A stretch of 52,577 nucleotides of DNA from Methylococcus sp. (GTDB taxonomy: Bacteria; Pseudomonadota; Gammaproteobacteria; Methylococcales; Methylococcaceae). The notes below the pieces were generated by a model. It saw only the letters and a program-made list of their open reading frames with translations, did not search any database and had not been told where the DNA came from. This document shows, piece by piece, positions 25,419-32,913 of the stretch; position 1 is the stretch's first letter; every line of letters starts with the position of its first letter. The position numbers and the translations under genes were made by a program. Where the stretch lies: positions 1-52,577 of the forward strand of contig QYQA01000049.1 of NCBI GenBank assembly GCA_007280285.1, given 5' to 3'.

Positions 25419-26199
25419 AGGCTCTTTGGTTGCCGGCATGTTTGTGGCCGGCCTCCTCTCGGCGGTCATCCTGATCCCCGGAGGCCAACTACTGCTCGGG
25501 AGAGGCTCGAAACGATGGCGCGACACCCTTGTCGTCAACTGGAGCCGGATCGTTTGTGAGATCCTAAAGCTTCGCATTACGATCAGTGGCCACCAGGATC
25601 CAGAGGCCGGACTGATCGTCAGCAATCATGTGTCTTGGCTCGATATCATTGCGATTGGATCAAAAATTCCCTGCCAGTTCGTCTCGAAGGAGGATGTCGC
25701 TCACTGGCCCATCGTCGGTATTATCGCGAAAGGAATCGGAACCCTCTTCATTCGCCGAGGTGACGCCCAGCAGTCTTCTAGCGTCACCGAAACCATGGCC
25801 TGGCTCCTCAAACGGGGCTATCGCTTGGCCATTTTTCCAGAAGGAACCACCAGCCGGGGCGAGGGTGTTCTTCGCTTCCACAGCAAACTCTTCTGGCCGG
25901 CGGAGCTCGCTGGCATAAAGGTTCAAGCCTTATCGCTGTCCTACAGACACCGTGCAAAGACCGAGGCGCCCTTTGTTGATGATGACGAATTCCTCCCCCA
26001 CCTCCTCCGCATCCTGCGCCTTCCTTATATTGATCTCCATCTCACCTATTGCGACAGCATTCAAGGCGGACTGAGCTATCGGGAGATCAGCAAGAAAACG
26101 CGCGAACAGATCCTCGAAACACTCTGTCCCGCCCAAAGCCCGCGCCCTCAGCCGAAGGGACTGTTACACAAACGTCACACGACCTTCACGCAGGCTTAA
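25393..26199 (+). CDS. olsA: OlsA-type lyso-ornithine lipid acyltransferase (PlsC family)
   Basis: A 268-residue 1-acylglycerol-3-phosphate acyltransferase-type enzyme, predicted to add the second acyl chain to lyso-ornithine lipid. After one transmembrane segment (VAGMFVAGLLSAVILIPGG) come the catalytic NHVSWLDI (H-x4-D, block I), LFIRRGDA (block II) and FPEGTTSRG (block III). The frame is open well upstream inside olsB, but the family starts near RVWFKGSLVAG. I chose GTG at 25393, which overlaps the olsB stop by 26 bp; ATG at 25438 is an alternative that would trim the first membrane segment. The gene ends inside the upstream control region of the glycosyltransferase operon. A generic PlsC is possible, but the olsB partner argues for OlsA. 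Confidence 0.8.
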   Translation: MPSFRVWFKGSLVAGMFVAGLLSAVILIPGGQLLLGRGSKRWRDTLVVNWSRIVCEILKLRITISGHQDPEAGLIVSNHVSWLDIIAIGSKIPCQFVSKEDVAHWPIVGIIAKGIGTLFIRRGDAQQSSSVTETMAWLLKRGYRLAIFPEGTTSRGEGVLRFHSKLFWPAELAGIKVQALSLSYRHRAKTEAPFVDDDEFLPHLLRILRLPYIDLHLTYCDSIQGGLSYREISKKTREQILETLCPAQSPRPQPKGLLHKRHTTFTQA

Positions 26200-26205
26200 T
26201 ACTCC
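26161..26205 (+). promoter_or_regulatory. Three tandem PhoB half-sites before the glycolipid operon
   Basis: cTGTTAC-ACAA, aCGTCAC-ACGA and cCTTCAC occur at exact 11-bp steps (26161-26189). Ten bases later lies TACTCC (26200-26205), overlapping TTAATACT. The repeats overlap the last codons of olsA. Multiple phased half-sites are seen at strongly PhoB-activated promoters in other bacteria. Confidence 0.5.
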
Positions 26206-26356
26206 CATAATAAATTGGTCACGTTCGAGGACGCTTGGATCATGACAGAGTCCCACCCCGAATCCGAGGCGTGATTCCGGCCTAATCAAGGGGGGTCACC
26301 TCTTCCATGCGATGACGCGGATCTGATCTATTGCCGAGGCTCTAAGGAAACACATT

Positions 26357-27364
26357 GTGAAAATCGCCCTCATTACCGATGCTTGGCAGCCTCAAATCAA
26401 TGGCGTCGTGACGACCCTCAGAACCATCACTGAACGACTCAGAACGTTCGGCCACGAGGTCGAGACTGTTACCCCGGATCAGTTCAGAAATTGGCCCTGC
26501 CCCACCTATCCCGAAATTCGCCTTGCCCTAGGCGCGAAAGGAAAACTGATCCAGCGCCTTCAAGCCTTCCGCCCCGATGCCATCCATATTGCCACCGAAG
26601 GGCCTTTGGGGTTTGCCGCTAGAAGTTACTGTCTGAAGCACAAGCAACCCTTTACGACTTCTTTTCATACCCTTTTTGCAGAGTATGTGAATGTCAGAAC
26701 CGGCATTCCTTTGGGGGTAGGTTACCGCTTCCTGTCGTGGTTTCACAACGCCGGTGAGCGCGCCATGGCAGCAACACCTGGCCTCGTCGAACAGCTCCGT
26801 CAGCGCTGCATCAAGAACCCCGTTCTCTGGTCGAGGGGCGTTGACACCGACCTCTTTAAGCCTCGGCAAGGGGCGCTCCTTAAGGGGGAAGGCCCACACC
26901 TTCTTTATGTCGGCCGGGTTGCTGTCGAAAAAAATATCGAGGCCTTTCTCTCTCTAAAGACCCCGGGAACCAAATGGATCATCGGTGATGGCCCTCAAAG
27001 AGCGAGCCTTGAAAAGAAATACCCCGATGCGGTCTTTCTCGGCTACAAGCACGGCGAGGATCTTGCGACCCATATTGCAGGGGCTGGTGTCTTTGTCTTC
27101 CCTAGTAGGACCGATACCTTTGGTCTTGTTATGCTGGAAGCGCTCGCCTGCGGGGTGCCTGTTGCAGCCTATCCCGTTCAAGGTCCCAAGGACGTCATCT
27201 TGAGTGAGCGCGCTGGAATCCTCGATGAGGACCTCAAAAAGGCGGTCGAAAGGGCAGTCCTATTAAACCGAGACGATTGCCGGGAGTATGCCCTCAAGTA
27301 CAGTTGGGACGAGTGCGCCCGCCTCTTTGAGAGCCATTTGGCGCCCATTCAGTATTCAACCTAA
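26357..27364 (+). CDS. GT4-family glycosyltransferase (predicted glycolipid synthesis)
   Basis: A 335-residue glycosyltransferase with GTG start at 26357 and AAGGAAA upstream. The N-terminal half starts KIALITDAWQPQINGVVTTL, typical of GT4 lipid glycosyltransferases (SqdX, MgtA and relatives), and the C-terminal half has LLYVGRVAVEKNIEAFL for nucleotide-sugar binding and FVFPSRTDTFGLVMLEALAC. In the latter the usual EX7E catalytic motif is DX7E, as in several members of this group. It is first in a probable operon with PAP2, a second glycosyltransferase and DgkA. It probably glycosylates diacylglycerol to make a phosphorus-free glycolipid. The sugar donor cannot be read from sequence. Confidence 0.85.
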   Translation: MKIALITDAWQPQINGVVTTLRTITERLRTFGHEVETVTPDQFRNWPCPTYPEIRLALGAKGKLIQRLQAFRPDAIHIATEGPLGFAARSYCLKHKQPFTTSFHTLFAEYVNVRTGIPLGVGYRFLSWFHNAGERAMAATPGLVEQLRQRCIKNPVLWSRGVDTDLFKPRQGALLKGEGPHLLYVGRVAVEKNIEAFLSLKTPGTKWIIGDGPQRASLEKKYPDAVFLGYKHGEDLATHIAGAGVFVFPSRTDTFGLVMLEALACGVPVAAYPVQGPKDVILSERAGILDEDLKKAVERAVLLNRDDCREYALKYSWDECARLFESHLAPIQYST

Positions 27365-27379
27365 CGAGAGGTCATCGTC

Positions 27380-27904
27380 ATGAAAGTCATCGATACCATT
27401 CACCAATTCGATGTCAGCGTCTTCCTTTGGGTGGCTGAACGCAAAGCCAAAAAAACGCTGGTCCGCTTGGCCCGCATGACCTCTAAAACGGCAGATGGTC
27501 CCCTTTACCTGGTGTTAGGGGCCTTTCTTGTTGCCGGAAATCAGCCACAGCAGATGGCTCTTTTTTACTGTCTTCTGCTCGGCTTCGCCCTTGAAAGACC
27601 GCTTTATCTGATTCTTAAAAATCTCTTCAGAAGAAACCGGCCGGAAGCCGCACTCAATATTCCAAGCTTTGTGATCCCCTCCGACCGTTTCAGCTTTCCA
27701 TCGGGCCATACTTCGGCGGCCTTCTTGGTGGCCAACCTAGTCAGTGCCTTTCATCCCGATCTGACACCCTTCCTTCTGACCTGGGCCACGTTGGTGGGTA
27801 TGGCTCGTGTCGTTCTCGGGGTTCATTTCCCGACGGACACTCTGATCGGCGCCCTCATGGGGAGCCTCTTGGCGATTGAAAGCATGGAGATCTTGCTCAA
27901 GTGA
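27380..27904 (+). CDS. PAP2-family lipid phosphatase
   Basis: A 174-residue integral membrane phosphatase. The three PAP2 motifs are present: KNLFRRNRP (K-x6-RP), FPSGHTSAAF (PSGH) and ARVVLGVHFPTD (R-x5-H-x3-D, nucleophile His). Several membrane segments flank them (YLVLGAFLVAG, FYCLLLGFALERPLYLIL, LIGALMGSLLAI). It would convert phosphatidic acid, or a related lipid phosphate, to diacylglycerol and phosphate, giving the acceptor for the neighbouring glycosyltransferases. It starts 15 bp after the GT4 gene, and its stop overlaps the GTG of the next gene by 4 bp. An undecaprenyl-pyrophosphate phosphatase role is an alternative. Confidence 0.88.
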   Translation: MKVIDTIHQFDVSVFLWVAERKAKKTLVRLARMTSKTADGPLYLVLGAFLVAGNQPQQMALFYCLLLGFALERPLYLILKNLFRRNRPEAALNIPSFVIPSDRFSFPSGHTSAAFLVANLVSAFHPDLTPFLLTWATLVGMARVVLGVHFPTDTLIGALMGSLLAIESMEILLK

Positions 27905-28941
27905 AAATCTTTTATGGCGTCCAGGGAACTGGCAATGGTCACATCACACGGGCGCGCGCCATCGCTCCCAAACTGAAGGAAGCGGGCGCTGATGTGACCT
28001 GGCTTTTTACTGGCCGGCCCACGAGTAGTTTTTTCGACATGGGAATCTTTGGTGATTATCTGTGGCGGACGGGGCTGACCTTTGAAACCAAGCAGGGTCA
28101 TGTTCAATATCTAAAAACGGCACTGAAAAACAACATCCTTCAGTTCATCAACGACATTAGAACGCTGGATCTTTCAGCTTATGACCTCGTGGTCACTGAT
28201 TTCGAGCCGGTGACAGCTTGGGCTGCAAAACTTCAAGGCATTAAAACGGTCGGTATTGGCCATCAGTACGCGTTCGGCCACGATATTCCCATGGATGGCG
28301 CTGACTTTATGGGCATTCAGGTGCTGAAATATTTTGCGCCGGCGCATGTGGGCCTTGGGATCCATTGGGACCATTTTAATGGCCCAATTCTGCCGCCGAT
28401 GATCGAAACGACCCTGCCTAAAGTGCCCAAAAAGACGGGAAAGATTATTGTCTACCTCCCCTTTGAGGACGTTTATGAGGTCATTGAGTTGCTTCGGCCT
28501 TTCAATACCCACGAATTTCATCTCTACAATCCCGGCGGGGCGATCTCGGAAAATGAAAGCCCCGCCCATGTCTCGGTCAAGGGCCTGTCTCGGGAGGGCT
28601 TTCAGGCCGACTTTGCAGAATGCAGCGGCGTCATCTGTAATGCAGGTTTCGAATTACCCAGCGAATCCCTTCATTTCGGCAAGAAATTACTGGTGAAGCC
28701 CCTTCATGGCCAAATGGAACAACTCTCGAATGCGATGGCCCTCAAGACCCTGAGCCTTGGGGATGTCATGCACGATCTCGATCCTGAGGCGATTGCAACT
28801 TGGCTTGAACAGGATCACTCGCACACCGTTCGCTATCCAGACGTCGCCGGCTTGGTCGTCGAATGGCTGATGCGGGGCGATTTGGCGGTGCACCCCTCCT
28901 GGATTAAAGAGGTCTGGGCGCGCTGCGAACACATCAACTAA
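27901..28941 (+). CDS. MJ1255/VC2487-type glycosyltransferase
   Basis: A 346-residue protein with a GTG start at 27901 sharing GTGA with the PAP2 stop. KIFYGVQGTGNGHITRARAI is the nucleotide-sugar/acceptor loop (GTGNGHI) of the MJ1255/VC2487 family, a GT-B group related to GT28 enzymes such as MurG and MGDG synthases. Later segments include DLVVTDFEPVTAWAAK, IGHQYAFGHDIPMDG and CNAGFELPSESLHFGKKLLV (donor-binding region) with KPLHGQMEQLSNA. Members are mostly uncharacterised. In this operon it may glycosylate diacylglycerol, or extend a glycolipid made by the GT4 enzyme. Confidence 0.82.
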   Translation: MKIFYGVQGTGNGHITRARAIAPKLKEAGADVTWLFTGRPTSSFFDMGIFGDYLWRTGLTFETKQGHVQYLKTALKNNILQFINDIRTLDLSAYDLVVTDFEPVTAWAAKLQGIKTVGIGHQYAFGHDIPMDGADFMGIQVLKYFAPAHVGLGIHWDHFNGPILPPMIETTLPKVPKKTGKIIVYLPFEDVYEVIELLRPFNTHEFHLYNPGGAISENESPAHVSVKGLSREGFQADFAECSGVICNAGFELPSESLHFGKKLLVKPLHGQMEQLSNAMALKTLSLGDVMHDLDPEAIATWLEQDHSHTVRYPDVAGLVVEWLMRGDLAVHPSWIKEVWARCEHIN

Positions 28942-28991
28942 TTCCCCCATCATCAACCTCCCACCCCCTTACCATAACCATTACTTAAGCC

Positions 28992-29366
28992 ATGGCAGGA
29001 CAGAATCTCAAGGGTTTCGCCCGAATTTATGCAGCCTTCTTCCACTCCGTCAGAGGCTTCAAGGCCACCTGGATGCATGAGGAAGCTTTCCGGCAGGAGG
29101 TCTATCTCTTCGTTATTGCGGGACCTTTAGGTCTCTGGCTCGGGGAAACTCCCATCGAGAAGACTCTCCTGACCGGGAGCATCATCCTGGTGATGATTGT
29201 AGAACTCCTTAATACCGGCATTGAAATCGTGGTCGACCGCATCAGCTTTGAACGCCACGAACTCTCTGGGCGCGCTAAGGATGTCGGTTCTGCGGCGGTG
29301 CTCTCGTCCCTCGCCCTTGCAGGGCTTACCTGGGGCTTGATTATGTGGCCCAATCTGCCCTTTTGA
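28992..29366 (+). CDS. dgkA: Diacylglycerol kinase
   Basis: A 124-residue prokaryotic DgkA-type inner-membrane kinase. It contains the family signature VELLNTGIEIVVDRIS with the catalytic Glu, then HELSGRAKDVGSAAV, and three hydrophobic helices (VYLFVIAGPLGLWLG, LTGSIILVMIVELLNTGI, AAVLSSLALAGLTWGLIM). It phosphorylates diacylglycerol to phosphatidic acid using ATP. It follows the second glycosyltransferase by 50 bp and is probably last in the operon. Its opposing activity to PAP2 would set the diacylglycerol/phosphatidate ratio during lipid remodelling. Confidence 0.93.
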   Translation: MAGQNLKGFARIYAAFFHSVRGFKATWMHEEAFRQEVYLFVIAGPLGLWLGETPIEKTLLTGSIILVMIVELLNTGIEIVVDRISFERHELSGRAKDVGSAAVLSSLALAGLTWGLIMWPNLPF

Positions 29367-29374
29367 TCGGTTGA

Positions 29375-29394
29375 ATCGCCTTATTTAAGGCGAT
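29375..29394. terminator. Hairpin after dgkA
   Basis: ATCGCCTT-ATTT-AAGGCGAT is a perfect 8-bp stem just after the dgkA stop. No T-run follows, so it may act as an mRNA 3' stabiliser or a partial terminator. Confidence 0.45.
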
Positions 29395-29494
29395 GGGTTC
29401 GGGTGGTGATCGCTCGATGATAGGGGGGCGCTTCATGCTGGTGCGCCTCTGCCAATCGACCGGACCTTAAAGCCGAGCTAGGATAGAGGGAAGA

Positions 29495-29770
29495 ATGTTC
29501 CAAAAAAAAATGGCTGATTCACCTCATCAAGCGTCCACGAACCCCATGACACGCCCCTTGCTGATGGTCCTTTCTTTTATGTTTGTTACCGGATGTGCTG
29601 GCTTTTTGGCCGACATGTCATCGGACGGCGAACTGAATGCCGAATACAAACTGAAACACGACTATGCCGAATGCCTCAAGCAATCCGCCAAGGAAGGGGT
29701 TGATTGCAGCGAGATCAAGCAGCGGTTGCTCACCGAGCAGGAGTGGAATGCGATGGATGGCGGCGTCTAA
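29495..29770 (+). CDS. Small CX10C lipoprotein
   Basis: Up to 91 residues. ATG at 29495 has GAGGGAAGA before it; ATG at 29546 would start directly with the signal peptide TRPLLMVLSFMFVTGC, whose last Cys is lipidated. The mature domain is short and charged: YAECLKQSAKEGVDC puts two Cys 11 positions apart, then KQRLLTEQEWNAMD. The same plan (YEAC-x10-C, KEDLLDREEIELMD) occurs in the lipoprotein at 34824, so the two are probably paralogues. The gene precedes phoB by 86 bp. Function unknown. Confidence 0.75.
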   Translation: MFQKKMADSPHQASTNPMTRPLLMVLSFMFVTGCAGFLADMSSDGELNAEYKLKHDYAECLKQSAKEGVDCSEIKQRLLTEQEWNAMDGGV

Positions 29771-29793
29771 GATGCTGTTCGGTCAGGAAAACG

Positions 29794-29827
29794 CTGTAAC
29801 CCCTTAATCAAATTTATTCCGTAAACT
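29794..29827 (+). promoter_or_regulatory. Possible PhoB box before phoB
   Basis: cTGTAAC-CCCT-tAATCAA (29794-29811), 10 bp, then TAAACT (29822-29827), 30 bp before the phoB ATG. The second half-site is poor, so autoregulation is only a suggestion. Confidence 0.3.
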
Positions 29828-29856
29828 GGCGCGGCATCATACACTCGGGATCAGAC

Positions 29857-30543
29857 ATGCTAAACATACTGGTGGTGGAAGACGATAAAGGCATCAGAGA
29901 CATGTTGAAAGACATGCTGGAAGAAGCCGATTTTTCAGTGGAGCTCGCGGGCGATACCCAAAAGGCGCTGGCCTCCATTCAGCGCCAACTTCCGGACCTT
30001 ATACTCCTTGACTGGATGCTGCCAAGCCAAAGTGGGATCGAATGGTCTCGGCGACTTAAAAAGGATGAGCGCTTTGCCTCTATCCCCATCATCATGCTCA
30101 CCGCCCGGACTGAAGAAGAGGACAAGATCAAAAGCCTCGATTCAGGGGTGGATGACCATATCAGCAAGCCTTTCTCGAGTCGAGAACTGCTTGCGCGGAT
30201 TCGGGCCGTCCTCAGGCGTTGCGGCAAATTAGATAAGCTCAAAAGGATAGAAGCGGGCGGTATCACACTGATCTCGGATGAACATCGCGTCCTGATCCTC
30301 GGTCACCCCATCACCATCAGCCCCACCGAATATCGCCTATTGGAATTCTTTCTGAGCAACCAAGACCGCCTCTTTAGCCGCTCTCAGCTCCTTGATCAGG
30401 TGTGGGGAAGGCACAGCTCGATCGAGGAGCGGACCGTGGATGTCCACATCCGAAGACTCCGAAAGCTGTTATCTCACTTCAGCAAGGAAAACCTCATTCA
30501 GACCGTCAGGGGTTTCGGCTACCGGTTTTCTGAGAATCAGTAA
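29857..30543 (+). CDS. phoB: Phosphate-regulon response regulator PhoB
   Basis: A 228-residue OmpR-family regulator. The receiver has all functional residues: VVEDDKG (acidic pair), LILLDWMLPSQSG (phospho-Asp), IIMLTARTEE (switch Thr) and HISKPFSSREL (Lys). The C-terminal winged helix has SPTEYRLLEFF, EERTVDVHIRRLRKLL and QTVRGFGYRFSE, as in PhoB. The recognition helix is almost identical to that of the degenerate regulator at 15974. The assignment to PhoB rather than another OmpR-type regulator rests on the surrounding phosphate genes and on the box-like promoters. No phoR is adjacent; the gene 23 bp downstream is a transporter fusion. Confidence 0.85.
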   Translation: MLNILVVEDDKGIRDMLKDMLEEADFSVELAGDTQKALASIQRQLPDLILLDWMLPSQSGIEWSRRLKKDERFASIPIIMLTARTEEEDKIKSLDSGVDDHISKPFSSRELLARIRAVLRRCGKLDKLKRIEAGGITLISDEHRVLILGHPITISPTEYRLLEFFLSNQDRLFSRSQLLDQVWGRHSSIEERTVDVHIRRLRKLLSHFSKENLIQTVRGFGYRFSENQ

Positions 30544-30566
30544 TCCATAACGGAGCCTTAAGGATC

Positions 30567-32711
30567 ATGAGCCTCAGCGGTAAAATCACCCTAGGGCTCA
30601 TCAGCGGCATTGCCTTGGGTCTTTTTTTGGGGGAATGGGCTAAGCCTTTTGAGACGATCGGCCAAATCTATATTGGCCTCATGCAAATGACGATCGTCCC
30701 CTACATCGTCTTCTCACTGATCGGCAACATTGGCCGCCTCTCGTCTCGGGAACTGCGTCTCCTGACGGGTTCAGGCCTATTGATGTACGCCTTGATCCTC
30801 ATCGCCAGCGGAACGGTTGCCCTCGTTTTAGCGGAATCCTTTCCCGATATCCCGGCCTCAAGATTCTTTAGTGCCAGCATGGTGGAGCCAGCTCCGAACC
30901 TTGGCTGGTACGATCTATTTGTACCGGCTAACCCTTTGAAGGCCATGGCAGAGAATCATGTCCCTGCCGTGGTCATCTTCTGCCTCTTATTTGGCGTCAG
31001 CATGAGTGGTCTCAAAGAGGCCGACCGCCTTTTGGATCACATGAGTCTCATCGCCAAAAACCTTCACCGCGTCAATGGCATGGTGATTCGGCTGACCCCT
31101 ATAGGCGTCATGGCCATTGCCGCCCATACCGCCGGCACCATGAGCCTTGAAGAATTCGAACGCCTCGAAGGTTATTACCTTGTTTTTGGGGTCTACAGCT
31201 TGATCATGGCGTTTTGCATTCTCCCCCTCCTGGTGACGAGCCTGACGACCTATAGCTATAGACATGTGATGACCGCCGCGTGGAACGGCTGCCTGACCGT
31301 CTTTGCAACGGGCAGTATTCTTTCGGTCATTCCGCTGATGATCGACGGCCTCAATGGCCTCTTCAGACAAAAGGCGCAGGATCGAAGCCAAAAAAGTGTT
31401 GCTGAATTTATTCTCCCCCTCGCCTACCCTTTCCCCAACGCCGGCAACATCGGCGCCTTATTGTTCATTCCCTTTGCCGCCTGGTTTATTGGAGAACCCC
31501 TAGACCTCCATGAAGAGGGCCTCCTCCTCGGTCTAGGCTTTTTTTTGTTGTTCGGCAAAATCTTTGTGGCCATCCCTTTTTTGCTGAACCATTTTCAGCT
31601 GCCTGAAGATATGTTTGAACTCTTTATCACCGGGGGAGTTTTTGCCGGTCGTTTTGGGGATATGGTGGGCGCGATGCACTTTATCGTCTTCACCATCCTA
31701 GCCACGTGTGCTATGCGGGGCGAGCTTTCGATTCAGTGGATAAGGCTCCCCGTCCATCTTTCATGGGTCGTTCTATTGCTTATGGCGTCAAGCTTTGGGA
31801 TTCAGACCGTCTTGGACCGTTTGGAAGATCAAAGTGCCAGCGAACAGAAGCTACTGACGCGGAACAGCACCATCCGCCCTGATCACCTTTTAGCTCATTT
31901 AGTTTCAAAAGAACCCAATCCCGTGGCTCTCGCCCCCAATGAAAACCGCCTGGAGCGAATCCACCGTCGAGGTGTCCTTCGCGCAGGAATCCTCGTCGAT
32001 AACCTCCCCTATTCCTACCGTAACCAAGCTGGCGATGTGGTGGGTTTTGATGTTGACCTCCTAACCCGGCTCGCCAACGACCTTCATGTGTCCCTGGAAT
32101 TAGTGCCTTATGAGCCAGTGAGCCTTGACGAACAGCTGGCCAAAGATCATTTTGATATCGCTGTTTCGGGCCTCTCGATCACGTTCGAGCGCGCCACCAA
32201 AATGCTCATGACGGAGCCTTACTTTGTCGCGAGCTTCTGCCTTGTGGTGAAGGATCATCTGAGGCGGGATTTTGAACAAGAGGCGTCGATCGCTCGCATG
32301 AAAAGTCCTCGTCTCGGCGTGGCGGTCGACGGACTGCTTGCCGAAAGCGTTGATGAATATTTCCCAAACGCCACCATTATTCCTCTTGATTCAACCCGTG
32401 AATTCTTCGAAACCCCACCATCCCCGATGGATGCCCTCGTGATTCAGGCTGAAAGTGGGGCTAGTTGGACGCTCCTTTACCCCTCCTACAGCATCGTCAA
32501 TCCTTTTAATCACCCGATCAGGTTACCGATTAGCATCGCTGTCGCTGGCTATGACAGGGTCCTCGCTGACACCTTGAACACCTGGATCACCCTTGAAAAG
32601 ATGAAGGGTCATATAGAACGGCTCGCTGATTATTGGATGAGCGGTAAGGATCTACGTCCTCAAACACCCCGTTGGTCGATCCTCCGTAACGTGCTTGGCT
32701 GGACCCCCTAA
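30567..32711 (+). CDS. DAACS symporter fused to a periplasmic solute-binding domain
   Basis: A 714-residue fusion. Residues 1-415 are a dicarboxylate/amino acid:cation symporter: many membrane helices, an N-terminal LISGIALGLFLGEWA helix, IGLMQMTIVPYIVFSLIGNI, NPLKAMAENHVPAVVIFCLLFG, FPNAGNIGALLFIPF and a hairpin-like TGGVFAGRFGDMVGA. Residues 470-714 are a type-3 extracellular solute-binding domain: RIHRRGVLRAGILVDNLPYS, GDVVGFDVDLLTRLANDL, FDIAVSGLSIT. It forms an operon with phoB, where phoR normally lies. The ligand is unknown: classical DAACS substrates are C4-dicarboxylates or Glu/Asp, and the binding domain is of the amino-acid type. Direct uptake and a sensory role are both possible. 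Confidence 0.85.
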   Translation: MSLSGKITLGLISGIALGLFLGEWAKPFETIGQIYIGLMQMTIVPYIVFSLIGNIGRLSSRELRLLTGSGLLMYALILIASGTVALVLAESFPDIPASRFFSASMVEPAPNLGWYDLFVPANPLKAMAENHVPAVVIFCLLFGVSMSGLKEADRLLDHMSLIAKNLHRVNGMVIRLTPIGVMAIAAHTAGTMSLEEFERLEGYYLVFGVYSLIMAFCILPLLVTSLTTYSYRHVMTAAWNGCLTVFATGSILSVIPLMIDGLNGLFRQKAQDRSQKSVAEFILPLAYPFPNAGNIGALLFIPFAAWFIGEPLDLHEEGLLLGLGFFLLFGKIFVAIPFLLNHFQLPEDMFELFITGGVFAGRFGDMVGAMHFIVFTILATCAMRGELSIQWIRLPVHLSWVVLLLMASSFGIQTVLDRLEDQSASEQKLLTRNSTIRPDHLLAHLVSKEPNPVALAPNENRLERIHRRGVLRAGILVDNLPYSYRNQAGDVVGFDVDLLTRLANDLHVSLELVPYEPVSLDEQLAKDHFDIAVSGLSITFERATKMLMTEPYFVASFCLVVKDHLRRDFEQEASIARMKSPRLGVAVDGLLAESVDEYFPNATIIPLDSTREFFETPPSPMDALVIQAESGASWTLLYPSYSIVNPFNHPIRLPISIAVAGYDRVLADTLNTWITLEKMKGHIERLADYWMSGKDLRPQTPRWSILRNVLGWTP

Positions 32712-32830
32712 AAGGCCCTCTCTGTCGCCCCCTTCGGCAGATGCTTTGATCTTTTTTTTCAGCGGCTTTTAATGCGCTTTTCAAACATGAAACTCTCCCG
32801 CCATGGTGAACGGCCATCGCCAATCCGCCA

Positions 32831-32868
32831 TAGAATCACGGGATTGTCATCTTCGTGACATGATTCTA
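32831..32868. promoter_or_regulatory. Nested palindrome upstream of the porin (PhoB-box-like core)
   Basis: An outer repeat TAGAATCA (32831-32838) / TGATTCTA (32861-32868) encloses TGTCAT-CTTCG-TGACAT (32845-32861). The core repeats the arrangement at 1129-1145. It could be an operator for the porin, or the end of the symporter transcript, since a TATTTTG stretch follows. A -10 at the standard distance is missing. Confidence 0.35.
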
Positions 32869-32913
32869 TTTTGTGGTCGCCCCCGCCTATTCCCAACGCC
32901 AAGAGACCGTCTT

